Assembly: GCA_965116965.1 (NCBI GenBank)
Contig: OZ220743.1
Coordinates: 1,240,001-1,304,000 of the forward strand
Direction of reading: 5' to 3'
Origin: Aldehydirespirator sp965116965
GTDB taxonomy: Bacteria; Actinomycetota; Acidimicrobiia; Acidimicrobiales; Aldehydirespiratoraceae
Length of the DNA: 64,000 bases
Positions within the stretch are counted from its first letter, which is position 1. Every line of letters begins with the position of its first letter. Below are positions 1-8,378 of the stretch, piece after piece. Both the position numbers and the translations under genes were made by a program. The notes beneath the pieces are model-generated. The model saw only the letters and a list, made by a program, of their open reading frames with translations, was not told where the DNA came from and searched no databases.

Positions 1-130
1 TGGGCACCACGACGGTGACCGGGGCGAGCGGGTCACCGCCCTTGGCCCGCCTCACGGCCTCCGCGAGCGCCTCGTGGGCGGGCGGGCCGTAGCCCGTGGT
101 CACGCAGTCGATCGCCATAGAGCGCACCAT
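1..130 (-). CDS. PD-(D/E)XK / AddB-like nuclease, N-terminal fragment
   Basis: Partial gene running off the left edge. About 43 codons are visible on the minus strand, starting at the ATG ending at 130, with an alternative ATG at 118. The peptide has a stretch of the type YGPPAHEALAEAV followed by DPLAPVTVVVP. That resembles the N-terminus of actinobacterial PD-(D/E)XK nuclease-family proteins related to AddB helicase-nuclease subunits, where this segment forms the first strand of a helicase-like domain. The assignment rests on this short piece only; nothing catalytic is in the window. A hairpin repeat lies just upstream, between this gene and the 3' end of the NUDIX fusion gene. Confidence 0.5.
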   Translation of the reverse strand, partial: MVRSMAIDCVTTGYGPPAHEALAEAVRRAKGGDPLAPVTVVVP

Positions 131-185
131 ACGACAGACGTACGACAGCAGGACGGTCGGTGCTCGGATGGCGAAGTCCGGGGCC

Positions 186-234
186 GAACTTCAACGAGTC
201 AACCACCGTGGAGGTGGCCAACTGCTTAGAGTTC
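186..234. repeat. Hairpin repeat, copy A
   Basis: Imperfect inverted repeat of about 49 bp. The outer arms are GAACTTCAA-like and GAGTTC and the inner arms are AACCACC and GGTGG. It belongs to a family with further copies at 19657, 30692, 45857 and 58362. This copy is the most diverged. It lies 3' of the NUDIX-DUF1445 gene, where it could act as a transcription terminator for that minus-strand gene. Confidence 0.75.
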
Positions 235-293
235 GTCGAGTGACGGCGCCATCGTCGACGGCCGGGTCCCGGGTGCCTACACCTGAGCTCCCA

Positions 294-1562
294 CTACGCG
301 GACTGCGGGTCGGCGGGCAGGTCTGTGATGAACATGTGTCCGGGTTCGTGGGTGATGGCGAGTTCCGGCCGGGCGTCGGCGATCGCCAGCTGTGGCGTGA
401 CGCCGCAGGCCCAGAACATCGGCACCTCGCCGTCGTGGACGTCCACGGGGTCGCCGAAGTCGGGGGCGCTTAGATCCTCGATGCCTAGGTCGGCAGGATC
501 GCCGACATGGACCGGGCCACCGTGGGCGCCAGGGTAGGCCTCGGTGATCTGTCGAGCCTGCTCGACCGACCCGGCGGGCACGGGCCGCATCGACACCACC
601 AGCGGGCCGGCGAAGTCCCCGGCCGGCTCGCACCGGCGGTCCGTGATGTACATGGGCACGTTGCAGCCCTGCTCGACATGGCGCACCGGCAGGCCCGCCC
701 GCAGCAGGGCGGCCTCGAAGCTGAAGCTGCAGCCCAGCAGTACCGATACGAGGTCGTCGCGCCACCACCCGGTGGCGTCGGTGGCCGAATCGGTGTGGGC
801 GCCGTCGACGAACAGCCGGTACCGGGGCACGTCGGTGCGGAGGTCGCTGCCCGGCGCCGAGCGCACGGCCTCTGTACCCTGCTCCACCACCTCCACGACG
901 GGACAAGACTTCGGATTGCGGGCTGCGAACGTCACGAAGTCGGAGGCCACCGCCCGGGGCAGCACCACGAGGTTGGCCTGCACGCATCCCGGGGCCAGAT
1001 GAGCGGTGGGTCCGGCGTGCTCCCCGGACCGGATCGCCAGCCGTGCCCGCTGCGCCAGGCCCGCTCGGGTGGTGCTACTCGTCCCGGCGCCGCCGTCTTC
1101 GAGGACTTCGGCCAAGGCGTCGAGCAGCGGCAACTGGCCCTTGTGCAGCTTCGTCCGAGCCTCATCGATCGTCCACCACGCCGCCCTGTCCACCTCCGGG
1201 TACTCGCGGATCTGGCCCGAGCCGGGTGGCCATTCGAGTTCGAAGGTGTTGCTGACCGTGTGCGTCGCGTCGAAGTCCGCCTCGATCACCCATGCGCTGA
1301 TCCGTTTGCGGCTGGGCGGACCGAACTCGCCGAGGAAGAGCCTCGACCCTTCCGGCGGCGGCGATCCCAACTCCTCCTCGAACTCCCGCAGGGCCACCGT
1401 CTCGGCGTCTTCGCTCTCGGCGTACTCGCCCTTGGGGATAGACCAGGCGTGGGCATCCTTGTTGGCCCAGAACGGCCCGCCGGGATGCACCAGCAGCACT
1501 TCGACCACACCGTCGACGTTCCGTCGGTGAAGTATCAGGCCGGCGCTTCTCTTGCTTGCCAT
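294..1562 (-). CDS. NUDIX hydrolase fused to DUF1445 putative hydro-lyase
   Basis: A 422-residue protein with two complete-looking domains. Residues ~1-155 form a NUDIX domain with the box G-x5-E-x7-REFEEELG, expected to bind Mg2+ and cleave a nucleoside diphosphate-X substrate. Residues ~175-420 match the DUF1445 (YcsI-like putative hydro-lyase / D-glutamate cyclase-like) family, with blocks such as RNPKSCPVVEV, DLRTDVPRYR, LLGCSFSFEAAL, VPMY and VFWACGVTPQ-like FWACGVTPQL, ending in the family's THEPGHMFITD. The frame is open across the join. I chose the ATG at 1562 (MASKRSAG) over the upstream ATG at 1577 because it starts directly at the NUDIX core. The substrate is unknown. The two domains are normally separate proteins, so this is an unusual architecture. 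Confidence 0.85.
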   Translation of the reverse strand: MASKRSAGLILHRRNVDGVVEVLLVHPGGPFWANKDAHAWSIPKGEYAESEDAETVALREFEEELGSPPPEGSRLFLGEFGPPSRKRISAWVIEADFDATHTVSNTFELEWPPGSGQIREYPEVDRAAWWTIDEARTKLHKGQLPLLDALAEVLEDGGAGTSSTTRAGLAQRARLAIRSGEHAGPTAHLAPGCVQANLVVLPRAVASDFVTFAARNPKSCPVVEVVEQGTEAVRSAPGSDLRTDVPRYRLFVDGAHTDSATDATGWWRDDLVSVLLGCSFSFEAALLRAGLPVRHVEQGCNVPMYITDRRCEPAGDFAGPLVVSMRPVPAGSVEQARQITEAYPGAHGGPVHVGDPADLGIEDLSAPDFGDPVDVHDGEVPMFWACGVTPQLAIADARPELAITHEPGHMFITDLPADPQSA

Positions 1563-1618
1563 AATGGTGCCCGACAATAGGCCGCATCGGGTCTTGGCCC
1601 GAAGGAGGCGTCAACGAG

Positions 1619-2215
1619 ATGAACCGGGAAGCCGAGCGAGCCGCAGCGGTGGCCGGTGCCATGGACGACATCGCCAAGATCGATGCCCACGGCCGCCAGC
1701 ACGGGGGAATCGACCGGGCCGGACTGGAGCGCATCAAGGAGCGGTTGCTGCAACTGGCCGAGCGCGACGACCTCTTCAGTGACGAGGACTTCCCGCCTCC
1801 GGACACTCCTGGGGGCTCATTCAGCTACCGGATCGCACAGAACGACGACGACGAGTTGGCGCTGTACATCCAGAGCGTGGGCGACGGAACGTCGGCACCG
1901 CCGCATGAGCACAGGACCTGGGCGGTGATCGTGGGGATGCGCGGCCAGGAGTTGAACCGCCTGTACGGCCCGTGCGCCGGCGGAGACGAGCCGCAGGTGC
2001 AGAAGGAGTTGGTGGTCGAGCAAGGCACCGGCGTGGCCATGCTCCACGACGATGTCCACTCGATCCACATCCAGGGCGCGGCGACCAACTTCCACTGCTA
2101 CGGCCTGGCGCTCGAACGCCTCACTGGCCGCCTGTTCTGGCACGCCCGAAGCGGCCAGTGGCAGGTCTACGACGACGACAGCCAAATAGTCGAAGCCCGC
2201 CCCGACCGCACCTAG
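1619..2215 (+). CDS. Cysteine dioxygenase-like cupin protein
   Basis: A 198-residue protein. It resembles the cysteine dioxygenase type I family: a cupin with PPHEHRTWAVIVGMRG (likely metal-binding His pair) around residues 98-113 and a second histidine-rich stretch DDVHSIHI near residues 142-149. These enzymes use non-haem Fe(II) to oxidise a thiol to a sulfinate. The actual thiol here is not determined by sequence. The start ATG is supported by a strong Shine-Dalgarno (GAAGGAGG about 12 bases upstream). It is divergent from the NUDIX fusion, with a short shared upstream region. Confidence 0.75.
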   Translation: MNREAERAAAVAGAMDDIAKIDAHGRQHGGIDRAGLERIKERLLQLAERDDLFSDEDFPPPDTPGGSFSYRIAQNDDDELALYIQSVGDGTSAPPHEHRTWAVIVGMRGQELNRLYGPCAGGDEPQVQKELVVEQGTGVAMLHDDVHSIHIQGAATNFHCYGLALERLTGRLFWHARSGQWQVYDDDSQIVEARPDRT

Positions 2216-2223
2216 CTGCCGCC

Positions 2224-2715
2224 TCACGCCAGACGGTGTATGCCCTCCTCGAAGGCGGTCTGCACAATGCGGCCGATGCGAGCGGCACGGGTCTGGTCCC
2301 GCTTGGCGTCAGCCAGCCACACGAGGCACTCCTTGCGCCTCGACGGCGCGAGTGCCTCCCATGCGGCCGAGGCGCCATCCTCGGCCAGAGCCTCCTCCAG
2401 GTCCGGAGGGGTCTCGGGAGTGCGGTCGCTCCGGTCGAGTCGGACACGGATCTCCACCGGATCACCAGCGCCCTTGCCGATGGCATCGCGGATCGCGGCG
2501 TTGAGGAACAGCCGGTGGCGCCCACCGCCGACCGGCACAAGGGTCGCAGTCAACTCCACCCCATCGGCAGTGCCCACGACCGGCACATGACCCCGCGGCC
2601 CCAACGCATCCGACACCACAGCGGGAACATCCAGCGCCACGTTCATGATGTGCGAGTAGTTCGACGGCAGCTCAAAGAGCACCCCTATGAACTGCTGCTC
2701 CCCTGACTCTGGCAC
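2224..2715 (-). CDS. YdeI/OmpD-associated family protein with DUF1905-like N-terminus
   Basis: A 163-residue protein. The N-terminal half has the DUF1905 beta-barrel pattern (residues ~25-95, RGHVPVVGT, GGRHRLFLNAAIR, GDPVEIRV). The C-terminal half has the YdeI signature around LAPSRRKECLVWLADAKRDQTR followed by a helical tail. YdeI-like proteins have been linked to bacteriocin protection and polyketide-related stress, but no activity is established. The GTG start at 2715 directly abuts the rloB stop codon, so it is probably the last gene of the RloAB transcript. An internal ATG at 2646 is an alternative start. Confidence 0.75.
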   Translation of the reverse strand: MPESGEQQFIGVLFELPSNYSHIMNVALDVPAVVSDALGPRGHVPVVGTADGVELTATLVPVGGGRHRLFLNAAIRDAIGKGAGDPVEIRVRLDRSDRTPETPPDLEEALAEDGASAAWEALAPSRRKECLVWLADAKRDQTRAARIGRIVQTAFEEGIHRLA

Positions 2716-3360
2716 TCAGACTCCAGTGCTCCCTGCGGCTTCGCCTGAGATCTGGTCGATCAGCCTCCACATTCCACTGCTCGGATTTGATCCAGCGGCC
2801 CGGTCGTCGCCCAGATGCTTGGTGTCGAGGGCTACAGCGCGAATCCTGGCTTCCGCGAACCGCTCCTCTAGGGATTCAAGTGCGGCATTGTCGAGGATCT
2901 TGTCGCACTTCAGCAGTTCCTTGGAGACCGCCTGCGCATCGCTTCTCTCGATGTGCGCGGTCTGGTCCTGAAAATGGAGAATGAACCATAGTTCGATGCA
3001 GGGGTTGGACATGGCCACGCTGATGCCGTTGGCTAGAGCCTTCTCGATGGCCGGCCCCACGTTTGGGTGTTGGTCGACGTCGAACACGCACCAGTACTCG
3101 TCGCTGGCGCGTCCGCGCCCGCGCCTAGCCTCCTTGGCTTCTTGACGCTTCTGGTGGGCTGCACGATCGACGACCGTCATTGGAGCGCCGAGTCCCCCCT
3201 TGATAACCACCTGCACGCGGTCGCGGTGAGCTCCGTGCCAGTATGCGAGGTAACCCGGCTCCGTCTTGCTTCCTTCGGCGAAAACGGCAATCTGTCGGGG
3301 CGCGCTGTCAGGGGCCGTCCGCCCGAGCGGTCGCGGCCGTCGCGCCGGCCGCCGGCTCAA
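2716..3360 (-). CDS. rloB: RloB-like TOPRIM-fold protein
   Basis: A 214-residue protein of the RloB family. The N-terminal motif IAVFAEGSKTEPGYL (glutamate of a TOPRIM-like fold) and the DVDQHPN acidic motif near residue 95 fit a TOPRIM nuclease-like core, followed by the NPCIELWFILHF block typical of the family. RloB partners with the RloA ATPase in a module found within type I restriction loci and related in design to OLD- and PARIS-type anti-phage pairs. It starts with a TTG that overlaps the rloA stop by 4 bp, so translation is coupled. Its exact nuclease target is unknown. Confidence 0.85.
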   Translation of the reverse strand: MSRRPARRPRPLGRTAPDSAPRQIAVFAEGSKTEPGYLAYWHGAHRDRVQVVIKGGLGAPMTVVDRAAHQKRQEAKEARRGRGRASDEYWCVFDVDQHPNVGPAIEKALANGISVAMSNPCIELWFILHFQDQTAHIERSDAQAVSKELLKCDKILDNAALESLEERFAEARIRAVALDTKHLGDDRAAGSNPSSGMWRLIDQISGEAAGSTGV

Positions 3361-4715
3361 CTGTTCTCCGACTTAACCAAGTCGGCGATGGAGTCAAACT
3401 CGCCGGGTACCAGGATGGGCTTCGCGCCGTACCAACCACCGAGATAGCGCTTGCCTACGGCCTCCTGCTTGCGGGGGTCGAAGCGGGTCAGGGGGTAGAG
3501 CTGGGTGCGGCCGTCGTTGAGCTTCTGGGTGAACCAGATCTGGTCTCGTCCCAGCAGCCGGTCATCGACGGCGCCGCCCAGCAGCGTCGTGTCATGTGAG
3601 TTGAACACGAGTTGTGCGCGCTTCGGGTTCGTCTCTGGAGTCTGGAACATCCGAACTAAGTGCGCTACAAGGTCGGGATGCAGGCTTGCGTCTATTTCAT
3701 CGGCCAACAGCACCGTGCCTCGCCCGAGAGCGTCAATCACCGGCCCCACGAGACCGAACCAGACCAGCGTTCCGAGGGATTCCTCGTCGGCGTCGAGTTC
3801 GATCTCGGTGCCAGCGCCGCGGTGGAGGAGGTTGACGCCGGTCAACTCATCTAGACCTCTGAGAATCAGATGACCGTCTTCTGTGGCTTCCTCGTCGGTC
3901 CCCATCAGAATTGGGAGCGCACGACGGAGCCGCTCCTGAATGGCGGGGTCCAGCGCGTACGTGCGAACGCCGGTGATGCCGAGGTCGGCAGCCCGGAGCA
4001 TTTGAAGGACGGCCTCTCGCTGAGTCTCGTCGTCAAGCATCCTGGCCGTCAGTACTTGGCGGGCCGAGCGTGACTCAGCTTCGGCGAACCTGAGGTTGCG
4101 TCGGAACCAGCGATGCAACGGCACCAGGACAGGATGCCCAGCCGCAGCCGCGGTCGACAGGAGGAGAGCGTTCGGGCGCAGCAGGTCCAGCACTGCCCTG
4201 CTGCGGGAGCGCTCGGTGGTGCCTAGCTGAATGTCGTCCCCCTGGCGGTCGAACAACAGCCTGGCCCTGCCCTTGGGGTACTGGTAGGCCCACTCTTGAG
4301 CTACCCGGTTGTCGTCCAACTCCATTCCGTATTCGTGCCGCACGCCGTTCAGCACGATGTCGATCTCGTAGCGCGACGGCTGGTCGGTTGATCGCTCGTC
4401 GAGCCGGAAGGGCTCGCGGCTGATACCACCGCCGGGGATACCGGACCGAAAGGAGCCGAGGACGTGCCGCCTCATGTCGGCCATGACCTTGAGCAGATTG
4501 CTCTTGCCCGAGGCGTTGGCTCCGAAGACACCGGCCGTGGGCAGCACGCTCACGGGCGATCCCCCCTCGCGCCACGGAACGTCGTAGACGTACTGCTTCT
4601 CGGCCACGGCGGTGGCGAGCATTGACAGCTCGATCTCTTCCTTGAACGAGCGGGCGTTCTCAGCCCGGAACGCGAGGAGAACCGAGGGCTGTGACCCAGT
4701 ATCCTGTGTGTTCAT
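3357..4715 (-). CDS. rloA: RloA-like AAA15/ABC-type ATPase
   Basis: A 452-residue ATPase. Walker A is GANASGKSN near residue 65. Walker B is LLADEID around residue 338, followed by ASLHPDLV. A switch histidine lies in VFNSHDTTLL near residue 372. This is the AAA15 (OLD-like, ABC-fold) family that accompanies RloB in restriction loci and is thought to gate a partner nuclease. A clear ATG at 4715 is preceded by an AT-rich stretch (4716-4760) that may hold the promoter or a secondary promoter within the minus-strand run from hsdM to ydeI. Confidence 0.85.
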   Translation of the reverse strand: MNTQDTGSQPSVLLAFRAENARSFKEEIELSMLATAVAEKQYVYDVPWREGGSPVSVLPTAGVFGANASGKSNLLKVMADMRRHVLGSFRSGIPGGGISREPFRLDERSTDQPSRYEIDIVLNGVRHEYGMELDDNRVAQEWAYQYPKGRARLLFDRQGDDIQLGTTERSRSRAVLDLLRPNALLLSTAAAAGHPVLVPLHRWFRRNLRFAEAESRSARQVLTARMLDDETQREAVLQMLRAADLGITGVRTYALDPAIQERLRRALPILMGTDEEATEDGHLILRGLDELTGVNLLHRGAGTEIELDADEESLGTLVWFGLVGPVIDALGRGTVLLADEIDASLHPDLVAHLVRMFQTPETNPKRAQLVFNSHDTTLLGGAVDDRLLGRDQIWFTQKLNDGRTQLYPLTRFDPRKQEAVGKRYLGGWYGAKPILVPGEFDSIADLVKSENS

Positions 4716-4841
4716 GAACCCAATATCGCAGATAATTCGCGATTTTCAACTTATAGCCACCTTCCGGGGTCTCAGAGACGTCCTACACTCGGGTGGCTTG
4801 AGCGAACGCCTAAGACCCGGCTCGCCTGTGCAATCCGGGTC

Positions 4842-5858
4842 CTATCCGTCAGCGAGGTCGTGTAGGAGCCAGCTCGGAAGCGTAGGAGACCCGTCGACCT
4901 GGGTGGTTTCGAAGTACAGAGGAGGCTCCGCTGGGCTCTGGCCCATGGCATCGAACAGATTGGGCGTTCCTGCCCTTTCTCGTTCATCTCGACTCCGTCT
5001 CTGAGCTACCTCAGATCGATATTCGGCGGACTGCTCCCGAGCTTCCGTCAGGACTGACGACATGATGCGAGTGCCTGCCGGATGATCGGTTGCGAACACA
5101 AGCACGTACACCGGGGCGCCGCGCTCGTTGCCCATCTCGATAGTGAGCGTCGTCTCGTAGCCGAGCGTCTCCTCGAGTCGGTAGCGGAACAGTGTCGTGT
5201 AGAGATGGCGCGCTTCCGCTGCGCTTAGGCCGCTGGTGCGCCGCTCGTGAATCCGGCGCCAAGCTGGAGTTCCGAAGAAATCAGTCACCGACGAGGCCAG
5301 CGCCTCATCCAGGCCTTGCGCAGAATCCCATCCGGCCAGTCTCGGAATAGTTGTATGCGAGAGGAGGACTAGCAGCTCGGCCTTGGTCTTGGCCCTCGCA
5401 TTCTTGAATGAGGCGATCTGGGCGAGAGTAGACCACGTGACATCTAGGCCATCTGGATCCACGAAGCAGAATGTTGGTGACCAGTCCAAACCTCCGGCCC
5501 GCAGGTCATCGAGTACCTGCGTAATCGCCGTGTTGCAGTCGTCCTCGACCACCTCATACCGCCGATCACCGGGAAACCTGGAGGAGAGGTTCCTTCGCAG
5601 TTGCTGTGCCCGGCTGCCCATCTCAAAGAAGCGCAGATGCGTAAACGGAGGGTCAGCTTCGAGCGCCCTCACCGTCGAGCCCGTGAAGTGCTGCGATGGA
5701 TCGTCGCGCCGGACGTTGTCCACGCTGCCGGCGAACAGATCCAGATACAGGACAGTGGGAGCCCTCGCCGAAGCTGTCGTGAACTTCTTGAGGTAGCGCT
5801 CGAGGGCGTCGAGCTTCACCTCGGTCCAGAACCCCCATGCCCGTGGGCTGCTCTCCAA
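4842..5858 (-). CDS. tcmP: Three-Cys-motif partner protein (TcmP)
   Basis: A 338-residue protein matching the three-Cys-motif partner family. It has a WTEVKLDALERYLKKF-type start, then TVLYLDLFAGSV (methyltransferase-like motif I, residues ~36-47), TFCFVDPDGLDV near residue 130, and a C-terminal region rich in charged helices. TcmP proteins are always found next to a protein with a CxxC-type three-cysteine motif, which here is the adjacent upstream gene (gap 76 bp). A Rossmann-like methyltransferase fold is likely, but the function is not established. The start is uncertain; the TTG at 5858 is used because no ATG precedes it in frame. Confidence 0.8.
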   Translation of the reverse strand: MESSPRAWGFWTEVKLDALERYLKKFTTASARAPTVLYLDLFAGSVDNVRRDDPSQHFTGSTVRALEADPPFTHLRFFEMGSRAQQLRRNLSSRFPGDRRYEVVEDDCNTAITQVLDDLRAGGLDWSPTFCFVDPDGLDVTWSTLAQIASFKNARAKTKAELLVLLSHTTIPRLAGWDSAQGLDEALASSVTDFFGTPAWRRIHERRTSGLSAAEARHLYTTLFRYRLEETLGYETTLTIEMGNERGAPVYVLVFATDHPAGTRIMSSVLTEAREQSAEYRSEVAQRRSRDERERAGTPNLFDAMGQSPAEPPLYFETTQVDGSPTLPSWLLHDLADG

Positions 5859-5934
5859 GGTTGCGACGCCCTCAGCCGAAATGCCGCCACGGCAGGACGT
5901 TCAGTGCGCTGACCGCGTAGTCCCTCACGGGCCG

Positions 5935-6681
5935 TTATCCGTGTACGTCGACGGGCATCTCATCGTGGTACATGCCGTTGAGTTCTCGGCCGCCAGCCTT
6001 TGGGGTTCGACCGCCCCACTGCTTGAAGAAGAAGGCCACGTTTGCGGCTTCGCATTGATCGCGCAGGTCGATTACCCACGCCTCGTCCATTGAGCGGGCG
6101 TTGTGGCCGCTCTCGCCCCCTGCGATCAGCCAATGGATGCAGGAGAGGTCTAGGTTGGGGAGGGGGCCAAGGAGGGGCTCGGCGCTGACGAAGCGGACTG
6201 CCGCCGGGGCCGCGCGCAGGTGGTTGATGCGGAAGGCGTAGCGCTTCGACTCGACGCTGACGCCCATCCAGACATTGGGAGGCCAGTCCAGTTGGTCGGC
6301 CAACGAGGCCAACCGCTTCGAGCGCTTGGTGAGGATCTGGTACGTGTGACGTGGCGTCTCGGCCATGACCTTGAAGACGCGCTGGATGAAGTCAAGTGGC
6401 ACGTCAACGTGGAAGAGGTCGCTCATGGAGTTCACGAATACGACGCGGGGTGCTCGCCACCGGTGGGGGAGTTCCAGCAGATCCTCGTGCAGGGTCAGGC
6501 CGAAGCCGGGGCCGCTGTGCTTGGGGTCGCCGTCGTTCTGGTACCTGGGGTTGCCCATGGCCTTGAGGCGCTTGGCGAGGGTGAGCGCGTAGCAGTTATC
6601 GCAGCCGTGCGACGTGCGGTCGCAGCCAGTGCTGGGATTCCAAGTTGTCTCGGTCCACTCGATACCGGTCCGGTCGGCCAC
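5935..6681 (-). CDS. DUF5131 (phage Gp37/Gp68-like) three-Cys-motif protein
   Basis: A 248-residue protein. The N-terminal WNPSTGCDRTSHGCDNCYA carries the three cysteines that name the partnership with TcmP and resemble a radical-SAM-type iron-sulfur binding loop. Later blocks VFVNSMSDLFH, YQILTKRSKRL, WMGVSVE and VSAEPLLG are diagnostic for DUF5131. The start is set at the GTG ending at 6681 because AAAGGAGG lies at 6688-6695; an in-frame GTG at 6687 would be too close to that site. It sits between hsdM (76 bp upstream) and tcmP (76 bp downstream). Confidence 0.85.
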   Translation of the reverse strand: MADRTGIEWTETTWNPSTGCDRTSHGCDNCYALTLAKRLKAMGNPRYQNDGDPKHSGPGFGLTLHEDLLELPHRWRAPRVVFVNSMSDLFHVDVPLDFIQRVFKVMAETPRHTYQILTKRSKRLASLADQLDWPPNVWMGVSVESKRYAFRINHLRAAPAAVRFVSAEPLLGPLPNLDLSCIHWLIAGGESGHNARSMDEAWVIDLRDQCEAANVAFFFKQWGGRTPKAGGRELNGMYHDEMPVDVHG

Positions 6682-6757
6682 GACCACCTCCTTTCCCCCT
6701 CCCAGTTATCCACAGGGTACTCACCGGCCCAAAAATATGGACCGGGTACGACAGGCT

Positions 6758-8206
6758 TCAGCCCGCAGCCTCGCGCTCGGCGGTTGCGGTCAGCGACTCC
6801 GTGAGGGCCTGGATTTCGGCTAGGGCAGATTGGAGGTCTTCGGCTATCTCGGCGGCTAGGACGGCTGGGGGTGGGAGGTTGTCGATGTCTTCCAGGCTGT
6901 CGTCGCGGAGCCAGAAGAGGTCGAGGCTGACCTTGTCGCGGGCCAGGAGTTCGTCGTAGGTGTAGCGCTTGAAGCGCTCGGACTCTTGGCGCTGGTGGCG
7001 CTCCTCGGGGTTGTAGCAGGCCACGAAGTCGTCGAGGTCGGCTCGGGTGAGCGGGTTCTGTTTGAGGGTGAAGTGCTTGTTGGTGCGAAGATCGTAGACC
7101 CACAGTTCTCGGGTCCAGGCTTGCTCCGCGCCCTCTCGGCGGCGGAAGAACAGCACGTTGGCCTTCACGCCCTGGGCGTAGAAGATTCCCGTGGGCAGGC
7201 GCAGCAGAGTGTGGACTTCGCAGTCGTGTAACAGCCGGCGGCGGATGGTCTCGCCCGCCCCGGCTTCGAAGAGCACGTTGTCGGGCACCACCACCGCCGC
7301 CGTTCCACCCACCTTGAGCAGGCCGACGACGTGCTGCACGAAGTTGAGTTGCTTGTTTCGGGTGGTGGCCCAGAAGTCCTCGCGCTCGTAGCTGTCCGAC
7401 GACGACCGGCCGAACGGCGGGTTTGTCAGGACCATGTCGAAGCGCTCGCCGGGATCCGACCGAAGGGCGTCGTCCACATGTACCGGCGAGTCGGACTCGG
7501 GGCTCTCGATGCCGTGCAGCAGCAGGTTCATGGCGCACAGCCGGGCCGGCAAGTCCGCGATCTCCCATCCTGTGAACGCCCCGGAGCGCAGGTGGTCCAC
7601 CTGTTCGGGCTCCAGGGGAGCGAAGCGCTCGATGATGGACCGGTAGGCGCCCAAGAAGAATCCCCCGGTGCCGCAGGCCGGGTCGCAGACGCGTTCGCCG
7701 GGCTCAGGGAGCATGACATCGACGATGGCCGATATCAGTGCTCTCGGCGTGAAGTACTGGCCCGCTCCGCGGGCGCCCTCCTGGGCGGTCTTCTCGATCA
7801 GGCCCTCGTAGGCAGCGCCCTTGAGGTCAGCGTCGTAGCTGAGCCACTCGTGCTTGTCTATGAAGTCCTTGATGAGCTGCTCCAGCTTGGCCGGCGTCTG
7901 GATTCTGTTACGGGCCTTGTGAAAGACCACGCCCAACATGTCCTCGCCCGCTCCCAGCTCCGACAGAGCCGCGCTGTAGTGGGCTTCGAGCTCGGTCCCT
8001 GATCGGCTCAGTAGCGACTGCCAGTCGAACTCGATGGGCACCACCCGATCACCGCCCAATAGCTCGTGCTGCTCATCGGCCATCTTCAAGAACAACAGGT
8101 AGGTGAGCTGCTCCAGATAGTCGCCGTAGGACAGGCCGTCGTCACGCAGCACATCGCAGAAGTCCCACAGCCTCTGCACCAACGCCTTCGGATCACTACC
8201 GGGCAT
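6758..8206 (-). CDS. hsdM: Type I restriction-modification N6-adenine methyltransferase subunit HsdM
   Basis: A 482-residue methyltransferase subunit. After an N-terminal helical domain (LTYLLFLKMADE) come GQYFTPRALI, the SAM-binding DPACGTGGFFLG near residue 185 and the catalytic NPPFG motif near residue 270. It should methylate adenine with the specificity supplied by HsdS. It is on the same strand as hsdR-hsdS but separated from them by about 2 kb of plus-strand genes. The ATG ending at 8206 is preferred over a GTG at 8212; no strong ribosome site is visible. Downstream genes follow within 76-126 bp, suggesting one long transcript. Confidence 0.9.
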   Translation of the reverse strand: MPGSDPKALVQRLWDFCDVLRDDGLSYGDYLEQLTYLLFLKMADEQHELLGGDRVVPIEFDWQSLLSRSGTELEAHYSAALSELGAGEDMLGVVFHKARNRIQTPAKLEQLIKDFIDKHEWLSYDADLKGAAYEGLIEKTAQEGARGAGQYFTPRALISAIVDVMLPEPGERVCDPACGTGGFFLGAYRSIIERFAPLEPEQVDHLRSGAFTGWEIADLPARLCAMNLLLHGIESPESDSPVHVDDALRSDPGERFDMVLTNPPFGRSSSDSYEREDFWATTRNKQLNFVQHVVGLLKVGGTAAVVVPDNVLFEAGAGETIRRRLLHDCEVHTLLRLPTGIFYAQGVKANVLFFRRREGAEQAWTRELWVYDLRTNKHFTLKQNPLTRADLDDFVACYNPEERHQRQESERFKRYTYDELLARDKVSLDLFWLRDDSLEDIDNLPPPAVLAAEIAEDLQSALAEIQALTESLTATAEREAAG

Positions 8207-8282
8207 CCGCACACGCTACGCCGCTGACCACCCTCGGCGCGGCCGAAGCGACACTGCCTGTATAATGCTATTGCACCATGTG

Positions 8283-8309
8283 TTGACTCATTTCATTAAA
8301 TGCTATGAT
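8283..8309 (+). promoter_or_regulatory. Candidate sigma70-type promoter
   Basis: TTGACT at 8283-8288 and TATGAT at 8304-8309, separated by a short 15-bp spacer, lie in a strikingly AT-rich patch (8260-8330) about 70 bp upstream of the 8379 gene. The same patch is also the only likely promoter region for hsdM on the other strand. Confidence 0.4.
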
Positions 8310-8378
8310 AACTTGATGTCTCGTTCGGCGGTGCATGGCTGACGAAGGGCGAGAGAGAACACACCGGAAGGAGTAGCG

